DNA of 64,000 bases from an uncultured Prevotella sp. (GCA_946183415.1 CAMHAM010000008.1:1-64000), one strand, 5' to 3'; numbered from the stretch's first letter, positions 31,063-40,756 are shown. Program-made: numbers and translations. Notes: generated by a model from the sequence alone, not told the origin.

Positions 31063-31863
31063 ATGAAGATAAAACATTTGATAATGGCGGTATGTGGGAC
31101 GATGATCATGACCTCATGTCTCACGCCTAAAACCGTGGCCTATTTCCCAGGACTCGCTGACGGTGCATCACTCGAGATGACCTACACGAAAGGCATCTTG
31201 CTGAAACCGACGGATAAGCTGTCGATTGTGGTGAATACGAAGTCGGCAGAGTTGAACAATGTGCTGAACCTGCCCGTGACCTCGCAGATCATCGGCTACT
31301 CGGAGATGCAATCCATCAACCAGAGCCGAGGCACATCGGGCTATACCATTGACCCTGATGGCAACATCGACTTTCCACTGATAGGCAAGATAAAGGCTGC
31401 CGGACTGACACGTGCCGAACTGGCTGAACAGCTGAAGCGCACGATGGAGGAGAAGAGCGTGGCCAAGGATGCCGTAGTGACCATCGAGTACTTGAACCTG
31501 GGATTCTCTGTCATCGGTGAGGTAAAGGAGCCCGGATTCTATGAGATCAAGAGCGACCGTACCACACTGATGCAAGCCCTGAGCCGTGCAGGCGACATGA
31601 CCATCTACGGCGACAGGAACAAGGTGAAGGTGCTGCGTATCAACGACGAGGGCAAGCAGGACACTTATGTGCTAAGTATGATGGAACCTGAGGCGCTGAC
31701 GAAATCACCCGCCTACATCATCCAGCAGAACGACGTGGTCTACGTGCAGCCAAACAACTATCGTAAGCGCCAGTCGGCCAACGCCAGCGACACCTCGAAC
31801 GGCTCGTTCTGGGTATCAGTGGTATCAGTGCTCACAACAATCGCCGTGCTATTGTTCAAGTAA
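31063..31863 (+). CDS. Polysaccharide export lipoprotein (Wza-like)
   Basis: Outer-membrane export channel of the OPX/Wza family. The 266 residues have a lipoprotein signal (MAVCGTMIMTSCLTPK), the poly-export domain (KPTDKLSIVVNTKSAELNNV, YTIDPDGNIDFPLIGKIKAA, GLTRAELAEQLKRTM), an SLBB domain (GFSVIGEVKEPGFYEIKSDR, TLMQALSRAGDMTIYGDRNK) and a C-terminal membrane helix (VSVVSVLTTIAVLLFK). The helix at the end is typical of Bacteroidota members. First gene of an exopolysaccharide locus; the next start codon follows the stop directly. Confidence 0.93.
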   Translation: MKIKHLIMAVCGTMIMTSCLTPKTVAYFPGLADGASLEMTYTKGILLKPTDKLSIVVNTKSAELNNVLNLPVTSQIIGYSEMQSINQSRGTSGYTIDPDGNIDFPLIGKIKAAGLTRAELAEQLKRTMEEKSVAKDAVVTIEYLNLGFSVIGEVKEPGFYEIKSDRTTLMQALSRAGDMTIYGDRNKVKVLRINDEGKQDTYVLSMMEPEALTKSPAYIIQQNDVVYVQPNNYRKRQSANASDTSNGSFWVSVVSVLTTIAVLLFK

Positions 31864-32766
31864 ATGTCGTACCTCAGTCATAAGATCGGTATCGTAAAGG
31901 ATGCGCTCATGGGAAATCTCATGAAGCTGAAAGTGCTATATGACATCAGAGTGAGACAGGCAATGAAAAGTCCGGCAAGGAAAGAGAAGGATATCATCAT
32001 ATCACTCACCAGTTACGGGAAACGCGTGAAAGGAAGTGCCATATATGCCATCTACTCACTGTTGAACCAGACTGTAGGAGCAGAGCGCATCGTGCTGTGG
32101 CTCGACGAGAAGACCTACAACAGCGAGAACCTGCCCAAAAACCTGAGGCACCTCTGCGACTATGGACTGGAAGTGCGCTACGCCAAGGACATGGGTGCCT
32201 ATACGAAGCTGATACACTCGCTGAAAGAATTTCCAGACAAGCATATTATCACCGCCGACGACGACATCTACTACACAAAGACCTTCATAGAGGAACTGGC
32301 TGAAGCTCACCACCGACACGCGAAGGCCATCATAGCAGGCTATGCCAAAATGCCAACGACAGACGGGGACAACCGGCTGAAGCCTTACACAGAGTGGCCT
32401 GAATACCACCATGTGAGTGCCGACTTCGAGTACGACAAGGCCAAGCTTTTTCCGCTGGGTTGGGCGGGTGTACTCTATCCTGCACACACGTTCGACGAGG
32501 AGGTGACCAACGAGGAGGTGTTCACTCGACTCTGTCCGAAGGCGGACGATGTATGGCTCTATGTGATGGGGCTGCGATGCCAAGCGGAAAAGTGCCTGCT
32601 CAAAGAGTCGCGCATCAGCTACTACCACACAGACCTCATCAGGCAACTGGCAACCAACGACCGGCTGACAGCTACAAACCGCCTGGAAGGTGAGAACGAC
32701 AAGCAACTGGCTGCCGTGCTTGAGCACTATCATGAAGGGAAAAATGAGATAATAAATGAAAGATAA
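31864..32766 (+). CDS. Glycosyltransferase with GT-A type DDD motif
   Basis: A 300-residue enzyme likely to add a sugar to the lipid-linked repeat unit. Marks: DIIISLTSYGKRVKGSAIYA at the start of the fold, ERIVLWLDEKTYNSENLPKN, KHIITADDDIYYTKTFIEEL with the metal-binding DDD, PLGWAGVLYPAHTF and CPKADDVWLYVMGLRC. The N-terminal 45 residues look amphipathic and may touch the membrane. Its exact donor cannot be told. It starts immediately after the export gene and overlaps the Wzz-like gene by 11 bases. Confidence 0.85.
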   Translation: MSYLSHKIGIVKDALMGNLMKLKVLYDIRVRQAMKSPARKEKDIIISLTSYGKRVKGSAIYAIYSLLNQTVGAERIVLWLDEKTYNSENLPKNLRHLCDYGLEVRYAKDMGAYTKLIHSLKEFPDKHIITADDDIYYTKTFIEELAEAHHRHAKAIIAGYAKMPTTDGDNRLKPYTEWPEYHHVSADFEYDKAKLFPLGWAGVLYPAHTFDEEVTNEEVFTRLCPKADDVWLYVMGLRCQAEKCLLKESRISYYHTDLIRQLATNDRLTATNRLEGENDKQLAAVLEHYHEGKNEIINER

Positions 32767-34318
32767 TATGAAGGAATCAATGACAATCGGCGAGTTTGTC
32801 AAGACTTGTCTCGCCAAATGGAGATGGTTTGCCATTTCTGTCTGTACCCTGTTGTTGCTAGCCATCGCCTATTTGGTGGTAACCCCTCCCAAATACATCA
32901 AGAAGGCGCAGGTGCTCGTGAAGGACGAGAGCGCCATGGGAGCCATTATGGGGCAATTGGGAGGACTGGCAGAGCTGGGTGGCCTCGTTGGGCTGGGTGG
33001 CTCATCGAACGTATACAATGAGCTTTACGCCATGCAGAGTCCCTGGCTGCTGCTCAACGTGGTCAACCAAATGCACCTCGATATGAGCTACACCATTAAG
33101 GGTATCCAGGATAAGGATCTCTATGGTGAGGATCTGCCCGTAACGGTTAACTTCAAGGACATCACCGAAGAGGACGATGTGCGCATGAAGCTTGACCTGT
33201 CAAAGAGCGGCAACGTGAAGGTGTACAAGCTGAAGAAGAACGACGACAAATACGACGACGAGCTGATGGGCAAGGTAGGCCAGACACTGAAAAGCTCTAT
33301 CGGTGACATTGAGATCAACGCCACACCTTATCTCCAGAAGATGAAGGACAACGAGGTGACCATCACCGTGAAGCGCACAGAGCCGATGGCACTGGTGGAA
33401 TACATCAAGAAGAAGCAGCTCAACGTGGTCGTGGGCAGTCGCGATGCCTCAATCATCGACATCAAATACAAGGACTTCTCGAAACAGAGGGCTACCGATG
33501 TAATCAACGCTATCATAGCCGAATACCGCAAGGAGAGCAACGACGACAAGGATGCCCAGGCTGCAGTCTCGGAACAATACGTGATAGAGCGCATAGCACG
33601 ACTGGAAACAGAGTTGAAGACTCTCGACCAGCGCGTGGCAGACTATAAGAGCAAGACCCAGATGCCCGACCTCGAGATGATGGCCAAGGCATACGCAGAA
33701 GGGGCGATGGAGGTGCAGAAAGCCGACATGGAGGTAAAGAGCAAGCTATACCTCGTAGAGGCTATCCGCGACTATCTGCGCGACGAATCGAAGAAGGACG
33801 AACTGCTGCCTGCCCTGCTGATCACCGAGAAGGAAAGCGGGCTTGGAGAATCAGTGACTCAGTACAACACCCTGCAGCTACAGCGACAGAAGATCATCGC
33901 CAGCTCAAGCAAGGAGAGTCCGCTGGTGAAAGATCTTGACCAGCAACTCGCCGCCATGCACGACGCAGTGCTGAGCTCGGCAGAAAACGCCATCAAGCAG
34001 TTGAAAGTGCAGATGAAGAGCGTGGCCGAAAAGGACAAGGAGAGCAAGCAATGGCTGTCATCAGCACCTCAGAAGGCTATCGGCGGTCTGACCGACGAAC
34101 GCGACTGGCGCGTGCTCAACGAAGTCTACGTGTTCCTGCTACAGAAGCGTGAGGAGGCACAGATGATGAAGGCGATGAGAACCGACGTCCGCGTGCTGAC
34201 TCCACCGTTGGGAGTGAAAAAGCAAGCTTCGCCCAACGTTCCCGTCATCATCCTCGGATCGTTGCTGTTTGGTCTTTTCATCCCTGCCTGCAGAATCTTC
34301 GTAATGGGTAAAAAGTAA
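32756..34318 (+). CDS. Wzz/GumC-type chain-length regulator
   Basis: A 520-residue inner-membrane protein that sets polysaccharide chain length together with Wzy and the export channel. It has a first membrane helix (FAISVCTLLLLAIAYLVVT, about 25-43), the Wzz N-terminal domain (PPKYIKKAQVLVKDESAMGA), a long periplasmic coiled-coil region (about 270-450: ERIARLETELKTLDQRVADY, AAMHDAVLSSAENAIKQLKV) and a final membrane helix (NVPVIILGSLLFGLFIPACR). A C-terminal tyrosine kinase domain is missing. The start could also be the ATG at 32768; a 10-base overlap with the upstream gene favours coupling. Confidence 0.9.
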   Translation: MKDNMKESMTIGEFVKTCLAKWRWFAISVCTLLLLAIAYLVVTPPKYIKKAQVLVKDESAMGAIMGQLGGLAELGGLVGLGGSSNVYNELYAMQSPWLLLNVVNQMHLDMSYTIKGIQDKDLYGEDLPVTVNFKDITEEDDVRMKLDLSKSGNVKVYKLKKNDDKYDDELMGKVGQTLKSSIGDIEINATPYLQKMKDNEVTITVKRTEPMALVEYIKKKQLNVVVGSRDASIIDIKYKDFSKQRATDVINAIIAEYRKESNDDKDAQAAVSEQYVIERIARLETELKTLDQRVADYKSKTQMPDLEMMAKAYAEGAMEVQKADMEVKSKLYLVEAIRDYLRDESKKDELLPALLITEKESGLGESVTQYNTLQLQRQKIIASSSKESPLVKDLDQQLAAMHDAVLSSAENAIKQLKVQMKSVAEKDKESKQWLSSAPQKAIGGLTDERDWRVLNEVYVFLLQKREEAQMMKAMRTDVRVLTPPLGVKKQASPNVPVIILGSLLFGLFIPACRIFVMGKK

Positions 34319-34329
34319 GGGTAAAGAAA

Positions 34330-35580
34330 GTGGTCATTCTGTTCATAGCAATCACCATTGTATTGCTGGTTCTTTCCTGGAAATACATGTTCAGACTGGA
34401 GCCAGCGGGGGTGTTTGCTGTGATCTGGCTGGTTTCGGCCATCTCTGTGCTCCTGCTCAACAATTATATTGAACTGAGATACACAGGAGGGGTGTTTATG
34501 CTCACGGGCGTCACGGTATTCGTCATGGGTACCATCTTCAGCGATGCGTTCTATCATCCCGAGCCTACAGGCACAGGCCTCGAGCTCAAGAAGCAATGGG
34601 TAGGTCCCGCATTGCTCGTCCTCATAGCCGGAGCGATGGTGAATCCTATTTACTCCATCATCCTGCATGGGTTCAGTCTGCAAGTGTTGCTCGACATGCG
34701 CGAGATTATGGAGATGAACAAGGGTATTGCCGGTGATCGCTATTCGGGTTCAGAAGTGAGCAACTTCGTCAACCAGTTCTTCCTTATCTTCTCGTATGCA
34801 GCACCGGTGATTGGCGGTTTCTGCTACAGGTTAGTAGGACGATGGAACAAGACACTATGTATCATTACGCTGATTCCTGGTACCTTCATTGCGCTCACAC
34901 AATCAATGAAGATGGGTATGATCACGTCGTTTATGCTGTGGCTGGCCAGTTATCTGGTCTGTTCGTTCAGCTATGGACTGCCTATCAAGATGAAGGTGAA
35001 AGCCATCCTGAGGTTCGCCCTCATCATCGTGGGATTCTTCCTCATCCTCTTTTTATCGATGGTGCTGCGGACAGGAGAAATCAGCGAGAAAACGATACTG
35101 GAGATCAGTGAGAAATTCGTGGCTTACTCTTTAGGTCACATGCACTGCGTAGACATGTGGTACACCTCGTATACCCCCACAGATCTGGCCTGGGGCAGTA
35201 AGACGTTTATGGGAATCTCCAATCTGCTGGGTATTGAAGAACGTGTCCAGGGACTTTACCCTGAATATCTTAACATCGGGAAAAACGGGTTCTACGGCAT
35301 CTCGAATATCTACACCTGCTTCCGCCCCTTGGTGGAAGACTTCGGTGAGGTTGGAGCCATCATCATCATGTTTGGCATGGGAGTAGCCGCCAACATGTCG
35401 TTCAAGGCATTGAAAGCCCACCAATATATCTTCTTCAATCAAATGATACTCGTGGCAATCTACGGCTATGTGATGTGGTCGTTTGCTGCCTCCTTCTATA
35501 TGTACACCAGTTATCTGGCAATGTTTGTAGTGGTTTATGTCTTGTTCCACCTGCTACAAAAGGAAACGGAGCCATGCTGA
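34330..35580 (+). CDS. O-antigen/exopolysaccharide polymerase (Wzy-like)
   Basis: A 416-residue protein with about eleven membrane segments, beginning VVILFIAITIVLLVLSWKYM, and one large loop (about 255-340) with IGISNLLGIEERVQGLYPEY and IYTCFRPLVEDFGEVGAIII. The shape fits polymerases that join repeat units in the periplasm; sequence conservation in this class is low. The start is a GTG at 34330, 11 bases after the Wzz-like stop. The gene overlaps the next by seven bases. Confidence 0.85.
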   Translation: MVILFIAITIVLLVLSWKYMFRLEPAGVFAVIWLVSAISVLLLNNYIELRYTGGVFMLTGVTVFVMGTIFSDAFYHPEPTGTGLELKKQWVGPALLVLIAGAMVNPIYSIILHGFSLQVLLDMREIMEMNKGIAGDRYSGSEVSNFVNQFFLIFSYAAPVIGGFCYRLVGRWNKTLCIITLIPGTFIALTQSMKMGMITSFMLWLASYLVCSFSYGLPIKMKVKAILRFALIIVGFFLILFLSMVLRTGEISEKTILEISEKFVAYSLGHMHCVDMWYTSYTPTDLAWGSKTFMGISNLLGIEERVQGLYPEYLNIGKNGFYGISNIYTCFRPLVEDFGEVGAIIIMFGMGVAANMSFKALKAHQYIFFNQMILVAIYGYVMWSFAASFYMYTSYLAMFVVVYVLFHLLQKETEPC

Positions 35581-36839
35581 AGTTAATCAGGGAGAAACTG
35601 AGTTCAGGGATGGGGCGTGACATGGTGTGGACATTCTCCATCCAGCTGCTCATCATGCTCTGCTCTTTTGCAATCAACAAGTTGCTCGCCAGCCGATTGA
35701 GCATTGATGACTTCGGACAATACAACGTCATCAAGCGCTCGGTACAGGTACTCTCGTTCCTAATGCTTGCCGGCGTGGGCATCGCCCTGCCACGTTACAT
35801 CCCACTCTACCGAAACAGCAATCCTCCGCGTAGGATTGCGCCACTGATGAGTGCCTCCTTTATATATATAATAGGTGTATCGCTCATCGTGTTGATAGTC
35901 TGCATGCTCTTCTCGGCGCAGATGGAGGATATCATCATCGGCCAAAGCGATAACATGCATCTGCTGATTGTGGCCCTGGCCTATGCTTTCACGCTTGCAA
36001 TGGCCCAATACGTATTTGCCTACTATCGGGGCATTGGTGACTTCAAGTGGTATAACGGTAGTCAACTGGCTATGCAACTGCTGACCATCATACCCCTGAT
36101 TCTGCTGCCTTTACTCACTGTCGGGCATGTGTTCATGGCGTGGCTCGCCATTTCCATCGTGCTGGTGGCTTGTCTAGCGGGAAGGGAATTGAGAGGGAAG
36201 TGGCTATCGCTCTTCACTCTCCAGCCCTCACTCTTCGTTACGCTCATCAAGTATTCTTCAGGAAGACTCATAGCCGACTTCTTCCAGTTCTCACTGGCTG
36301 CGTTCCCACTCATTTACATCAGCAATACACAAGGCTTGCAAATCACAGCCTATTTCTCGGTGGGTATATTCTTTGTGACGATGGTTACCCCGATCTTCTC
36401 CTTCATGGGAATCATCCTACTGCCATACGTATCAAAGGCCTTAGCACGCAGCGAAATGGCAACAGCCAATCGCTTGGTGAACCGTCTGGCCATCACATAC
36501 ATAGGCACATCGATGATTTTTATCGGTATAATCTACATCTTCACCGAATTGCTGACCACCCTACTCTTCTCCAGCGACTATGTAGTGACTAAAGATCTGA
36601 CGAGGATCATGATACTCTCCATCTTGCCTCAGGCCATCTATATGCTCTATCGCAACACCATCGATGCGGTGAGCATCATACCCTACAATGCCATCTTCTT
36701 GGGAGTGTGCCTATTGGTAATGGTTGTAGGTTTCATGCTATCCTCCACTCTCACCCACTATGCCTGGACTTACCTCGCCGTTTCAACCCTCCAGGGTATT
36801 CTTGCTTGGGCCGCATGGATGTTGCTCAACAAGAAATAG
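35574..36839 (+). CDS. Oligosaccharide flippase (Wzx-like)
   Basis: A 421-residue member of the MOP/MATE-like flippases, which turn lipid-linked repeat units across the inner membrane. About twelve membrane segments; marks are MVWTFSIQLLIMLCSFAINK, LASRLSIDDFGQYNVIKRSV, LMLAGVGIALPRYIPLYRN and FSVGIFFVTMVTPIFSFMG. I placed the start at 35574, where ATGCTGA overlaps the wzy stop, and not at the earlier in-frame ATG at 35475, which lies inside wzy. An intergenic region with its own promoter follows. Confidence 0.9.
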   Translation: MLKLIREKLSSGMGRDMVWTFSIQLLIMLCSFAINKLLASRLSIDDFGQYNVIKRSVQVLSFLMLAGVGIALPRYIPLYRNSNPPRRIAPLMSASFIYIIGVSLIVLIVCMLFSAQMEDIIIGQSDNMHLLIVALAYAFTLAMAQYVFAYYRGIGDFKWYNGSQLAMQLLTIIPLILLPLLTVGHVFMAWLAISIVLVACLAGRELRGKWLSLFTLQPSLFVTLIKYSSGRLIADFFQFSLAAFPLIYISNTQGLQITAYFSVGIFFVTMVTPIFSFMGIILLPYVSKALARSEMATANRLVNRLAITYIGTSMIFIGIIYIFTELLTTLLFSSDYVVTKDLTRIMILSILPQAIYMLYRNTIDAVSIIPYNAIFLGVCLLVMVVGFMLSSTLTHYAWTYLAVSTLQGILAWAAWMLLNKK

Positions 36840-36865
36840 ACTGAATATTCAATTATTATTGGTAA

Positions 36866-36900
36866 TTTGAGGCAAAATACAAAAAAAAGTCGTACCTTTG
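36866..36900 (+). promoter_or_regulatory. Internal promoter of the polysaccharide locus
   Basis: TTTG (36866-36869) and TACCTTTG (36893-36900) with 23 bases between them, a little longer than the norm. It would drive the second half of the locus. Confidence 0.65.
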
Positions 36901-36938
36901 CGCACTAATTACAGAAAAGTTACGTTTTATACTATAGA

Positions 36939-37961
36939 ATGAACGTTCGAAAGGTATCAGTCATTTGTCCTGTCTTCAATGAAGAAAAGTTCATTGAAGC
37001 ATGTATCGTGTCTATTATCGAACAAGATTACCCGCAGGACATGATGGAGGTATTGTTTGTCGATGGACGCAGTACGGACAAGACACGTGAGATCATCGAA
37101 CGATACATGACTCAGTACCCGTTTATCAAACTGCTTGACAACCCTGAACGCATTGTACCATACGCCCTGAATCGCGGTCTGGAGGCTGCGACTGGCGAAG
37201 TAATCATGCGGCTCGACGGCCACTGTACCTACCCCACGAACTACATCTCCGAACTCGTGAGATACCTCTACCAGCTGAATGCCGACAACGTAGGCGGCGT
37301 TTGGAACACACAGCCTGCGAAAGACACGCCCGTCTGCCAAGCTATCGCCCAGGCTTCGAGCCATCCCTTCGGTGTAGGCGGTTCGATGCACAAAATCGGT
37401 GCTTCGAAAATCATGGAGACCGACACGGTGCCCTTCGGATGCTATAAGCGCGAGGTGTTTGAGAAGACGGGGCCCTTCGATACCGATCTGGTGAGAAATC
37501 AGGATGATGAATTCAATGGCCGCCTGCAGAACTTGGGCGGTAAGATTTACCTGATTCCACAGGTGATCATCAACTATACTGCGCGTGACACTCTCAGCAA
37601 GATGCGGAAGATGTACTATCAGTATGGCCTCTACAAGCCGCTGGTGAACAAGAAATTGGGTGCGCCTGCCACCGTCAGACAGTTCTTCCCGCTGATATTC
37701 CTTTTAGGACTGATTGTCGGAGGCGTCGCCAGCATCTTCTCGCCTTTCATCCTACATGCTTACACAACATTCCTGATGCTGTATCTCTTTATCGGCATCG
37801 TGGTGGGCAGCATGAGTGCCATCCGTATGCATCAGCCACTTCTGGCGCTGCTGATGCCCTACGTATTCTTCAATATTCACATGAGCTACGGCATCGGCTA
37901 TCTCGTGGGCATTTTCAACGTGATAGGCAACAGGTCGGCTCAAGTCAAACCCAACAGATAA
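36939..37961 (+). CDS. Family 2 glycosyltransferase (ExoA-like)
   Basis: A 340-residue enzyme with a GT2 catalytic part (VSVICPVFNEEKFIEACIVS, DMMEVLFVDGRSTDKTREII, GEVIMRLDGHCTYPTNYIS) and the acceptor-side ETDTVPFGCYKREVFEKTGP plus RNQDDEFNGRLQNLGGKIYL. Three C-terminal membrane helices (about 245-325) resemble succinoglycan ExoA. It is the first gene after the internal promoter. The sugar it adds is unknown. Confidence 0.9.
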   Translation: MNVRKVSVICPVFNEEKFIEACIVSIIEQDYPQDMMEVLFVDGRSTDKTREIIERYMTQYPFIKLLDNPERIVPYALNRGLEAATGEVIMRLDGHCTYPTNYISELVRYLYQLNADNVGGVWNTQPAKDTPVCQAIAQASSHPFGVGGSMHKIGASKIMETDTVPFGCYKREVFEKTGPFDTDLVRNQDDEFNGRLQNLGGKIYLIPQVIINYTARDTLSKMRKMYYQYGLYKPLVNKKLGAPATVRQFFPLIFLLGLIVGGVASIFSPFILHAYTTFLMLYLFIGIVVGSMSAIRMHQPLLALLMPYVFFNIHMSYGIGYLVGIFNVIGNRSAQVKPNR

Positions 37962-37965
37962 AGCG

Positions 37966-39159
37966 ATGAAAATTCCATTCTCACCACCAGATATTACGGA
38001 GCAGGAAGCTCAGGAAGTGACGGCAGCCCTGTTGTCAGGATGGATTACGACGGGACCACGCACGAAAAAGCTGGAGTCGGATATAGCCAGCCTTTGTGAG
38101 GTGGATAAAGCCGTCTGCCTCAGTTCGGCTACAGCCTGCTTGGAGTCGATTCTGCAGATACTTGGTATCGGTCCTGGCGATGAGGTGATTACCTCAGCCT
38201 ACACTTATACGGCTACAGCGAGTGTGGTTTGTCACATCGGAGCTACCCTCAGGTTTGTAGATACCCAAAAGGACTCGCTGGAGATGGACTACGAACAGAT
38301 GGCTGATGCTATCAACGAACGGACGAAGGCCGTTATACCGGTAGACCTGGCAGGTATCCCCTGCAACTACGAAAAGGTTCTGGCTGCTGTTGAGAGCAAG
38401 AAGCACTTATTCTGCCCCAACAACGATCTGCAAAGAAGTTTTGGAAGAGTCATCGTGGTAGCCGACGGTGCGCACGCACTTGGTGCTCAGTGGCGAGGAC
38501 AAATGGTGGGTTCAATAGCCGACTTCACTTCATTCAGCTTCCACGCTGTAAAGAACTTCACCACTGGTGAGGGAGGTGCATTGACCTGGAAAAATCATCC
38601 TGGCATCGAGAATGAGAAGATGTATAAAGAGTTTCAGTTGTTGACGCTGCACGGACAAAGTAAGGACGCGCTGGAGAAAAGTCAACTGAACTCGTGGGAG
38701 TATGACATTATTTTCCCAGGCTACAAGCGCAACATGACAGATATCATAGCTGCCATCGGACTGGTACAAATGAAGCGATTCCCTGCCCTTCTGGCTCGCA
38801 GAAGGCAACTGATAGAGCGCTATAACCAGGCTCTGAAGGACGAGAATGTTAGCGTGCTGGCACACTATACTGATGAATACACCTCGTCAGGCCACCTGTA
38901 CCTCGTCAGACTCACAGGGCGCGGTAGCGAGGAGCGCAACGGCATCATCAACCAGATGGCAGAGCGTGGCATTGCCACTAACGTGCATTACAAGCCGCTG
39001 CCGATGATGACGGCCTACAAACGGCTGGGATTCAACATCAAGGACTATCCCAATGCCTACCACTACTTTGAGAACGAGATCACACTACCGCTCTACACGA
39101 AGCTTACTGACGAACAGGTGGAGTATATTTTGGAAAACTTTAAGAGCATCATACATTGA
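37966..39159 (+). CDS. DegT/DnrJ/EryC1/StrS aminotransferase
   Basis: A 397-residue PLP enzyme that makes an amino sugar nucleotide from a keto-sugar. Marks: KIPFSPPDITEQEAQEVTAA, SGWITTGPRTKKLESDIASL, VCLSSATACLESILQILGIG, DEVITSAYTYTATASVVCHI, VADGAHALGAQWRGQMVGS, the PLP lysine in SFHAVKNFTTGEGGAL and YKRNMTDIIAAIGLVQMKRF. The presence of an amino sugar in the polysaccharide is therefore likely. The stop codon TGA shares two bases with the TTG start of the following gene. Confidence 0.94.
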   Translation: MKIPFSPPDITEQEAQEVTAALLSGWITTGPRTKKLESDIASLCEVDKAVCLSSATACLESILQILGIGPGDEVITSAYTYTATASVVCHIGATLRFVDTQKDSLEMDYEQMADAINERTKAVIPVDLAGIPCNYEKVLAAVESKKHLFCPNNDLQRSFGRVIVVADGAHALGAQWRGQMVGSIADFTSFSFHAVKNFTTGEGGALTWKNHPGIENEKMYKEFQLLTLHGQSKDALEKSQLNSWEYDIIFPGYKRNMTDIIAAIGLVQMKRFPALLARRRQLIERYNQALKDENVSVLAHYTDEYTSSGHLYLVRLTGRGSEERNGIINQMAERGIATNVHYKPLPMMTAYKRLGFNIKDYPNAYHYFENEITLPLYTKLTDEQVEYILENFKSIIH

Positions 39160-39743
39160 TCAGATTCTTCGACATCATATTCTCTGCACTGGGACTGATT
39201 GTACTCTTACCCGTCTTTGCAGCCATCTGTCTGAAAATCAAGGCTGGTAGCAAAGGGGGCTGTTTTTTCATTCAGGAGCGCATCGGCAAAGACGGCAAGC
39301 CCTTCGGACTCTACAAATTCCGCACCATGCGCATAGGAGCCGACAGTGAGGGACTGCTCACCGTGGGAGAACACGATGCCAGAATCACCCGTGTAGGTTA
39401 TTTCCTCCGTAAGACGAAGATGGACGAACTGCCTCAACTGTGGAACGTGCTGAAAGGCGATATGAGTCTTGTGGGACCAAGACCTGAGGTTAGGAAATAT
39501 GTCGAACTCTACACAGACGAACAACGGAAAGTGCTCCGTGTGAGGCCAGGCATCACCGACTATGCCTCAATTGAATACGCTAACGAGAACGAACTGTTGA
39601 GTAAGGCCGAGGATCCTGACCGCACCTATATCGAGGAGGTGATGCCCGACAAGATCAAGCTGAATATGCGCTATCTGGAACACTATACCGTAAGCGAGTA
39701 TTTCAAGATTATCTTCCTAACGTTTAAAAGTCTGGTGTCATGA
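39156..39743 (+). CDS. PglC-type initiating sugar transferase 1
   Basis: A 195-residue monotopic phosphoglycosyl transferase, which puts the first sugar phosphate on undecaprenyl phosphate. It has one hydrophobic segment at the start (RFFDIIFSALGLIVLLPVFA), then QERIGKDGKPFGLYKFRTMR, the catalytic dyad in DELPQLWNVLKGDMSLVGP, and VRPGITDYASIEYANENELL. The start is TTG at 39156, overlapping the previous stop TGA; no ATG fits this frame. Length matches the minimal catalytic type, without the extra membrane helices of WbaP. Confidence 0.92.
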   Translation: MIRFFDIIFSALGLIVLLPVFAAICLKIKAGSKGGCFFIQERIGKDGKPFGLYKFRTMRIGADSEGLLTVGEHDARITRVGYFLRKTKMDELPQLWNVLKGDMSLVGPRPEVRKYVELYTDEQRKVLRVRPGITDYASIEYANENELLSKAEDPDRTYIEEVMPDKIKLNMRYLEHYTVSEYFKIIFLTFKSLVS

Positions 39744-40312
39744 AGCGAGCCTTTGATTTCTGCTGGTCACTCGTCTGCCTCATTCTTTTTTCCCCGCTCT
39801 TCATCGCGTGCTACATAGCTGTCCGCCTGGAGGATGGCGGCCCTGCCTTCTTCCGTCAGGAACGCATCGGCAAGGGAGGGAAGCCCTTCAACATCCTGAA
39901 ATTCAGAAGCATGACAACAAACGGCCATCGCGATGAGTATGCTCTTTTCAAGCATGAGAAGAACGAGAACCTGACGCGTGTAGGCAGATTTCTGAGAGAT
40001 CACCACCTCGACGAACTGCCTCAGTTGTGGAACGTGCTGAGGGGCGACATGTCATTCGTCGGACCACGCCCTGAACGAAAATACTACATCGACCTGATAA
40101 TGGAAAAGGATCCTCGCTATGAAAGGCTCTATCAGTTGCGCCCGGGGGTAACGAGCTATGCCACGTTGCACAATGGCTATACCGACACGATAGAAAAGAT
40201 GCTGATCCGTTTGGAAATGGATCTTTACTATCTGGAAAACCAGTCGCTGATGCTCGATGCCAAGATCCTGGCTCAGACCTTCCTCTACATCGCCTTCGGC
40301 AAGAAATTCTGA
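39740..40312 (+). CDS. PglC-type initiating sugar transferase 2
   Basis: A 190-residue paralogue of the gene before it, overlapping it by four bases (ATGA). It shows CWSLVCLILFSPLFIACYIA as the membrane-inserted segment, QERIGKGGKPFNILKFRSMT, DELPQLWNVLRGDMSFVGP and RPERKYYIDLIMEKDP. The two copies share the same active-site layout but differ in the C-terminal substrate region (LRPGVTSYATLHNGYTDTIE here). Two initiating enzymes in tandem are unusual, unless one adds a second phosphosugar or serves another lipid. Confidence 0.92.
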   Translation: MKRAFDFCWSLVCLILFSPLFIACYIAVRLEDGGPAFFRQERIGKGGKPFNILKFRSMTTNGHRDEYALFKHEKNENLTRVGRFLRDHHLDELPQLWNVLRGDMSFVGPRPERKYYIDLIMEKDPRYERLYQLRPGVTSYATLHNGYTDTIEKMLIRLEMDLYYLENQSLMLDAKILAQTFLYIAFGKKF

Positions 40313-40315
40313 ATG

Positions 40316-40756
40316 CTACATTTTCTTAAACCACAAACGTAGCACCTTATCCTTAAGTACCATATCACTGCTGTTCAGTGTCTCGATGGTGAAAAGGTCA
40401 TCCAAGGCGTTAATGCCCAACGGTGCTATGGTCTCAACATTCTCCACAAGAATATCACCCTCAGCACGCTCATGCTTGTGGCCATTATAAAGACGAAGAG
40501 TCTGACCCTTACGCTCAAAGTTGAACAAATAGCCATAGTGCCCCGTATCATGATCATGGTCTACGGCTTCCAGCAATCGCATCTCGACACCCCAGAATAC
40601 ACGGGTGTCAGAAAGATCACGACTTACACCTGTGGCCAGAGTATCAACACGTACCAAGTGCCAATAGCCATCAAGATCACCATTGTCGGAGGTCTCTATG
40701 TCGCAGCTTGTCAGAAGCAAGCAAATACCTGTAATCAACAGAAGGAAATGTTTCAT
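40316..40756 (-). CDS. Lipocalin-like lipoprotein
   Basis: A 146-residue lipoprotein (signal FLLLITGICLLLTSCDIETS). The mature part begins GDLDGYWHLVRVDTLATG, then has repeated strands such as RVFWGVEMRLLEAVDHD, HYGYLFNFERKGQTLRLYNG and DMVLKDKVLRLWFKK, the layout of small lipocalin-like beta barrels found in Bacteroidales. The ligand is unknown. It overlaps the wzi gene by four bases and is probably co-transcribed with it, opposite to the polysaccharide genes. Confidence 0.8.
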   Translation of the reverse strand: MKHFLLLITGICLLLTSCDIETSDNGDLDGYWHLVRVDTLATGVSRDLSDTRVFWGVEMRLLEAVDHDHDTGHYGYLFNFERKGQTLRLYNGHKHERAEGDILVENVETIAPLGINALDDLFTIETLNSSDMVLKDKVLRLWFKKM

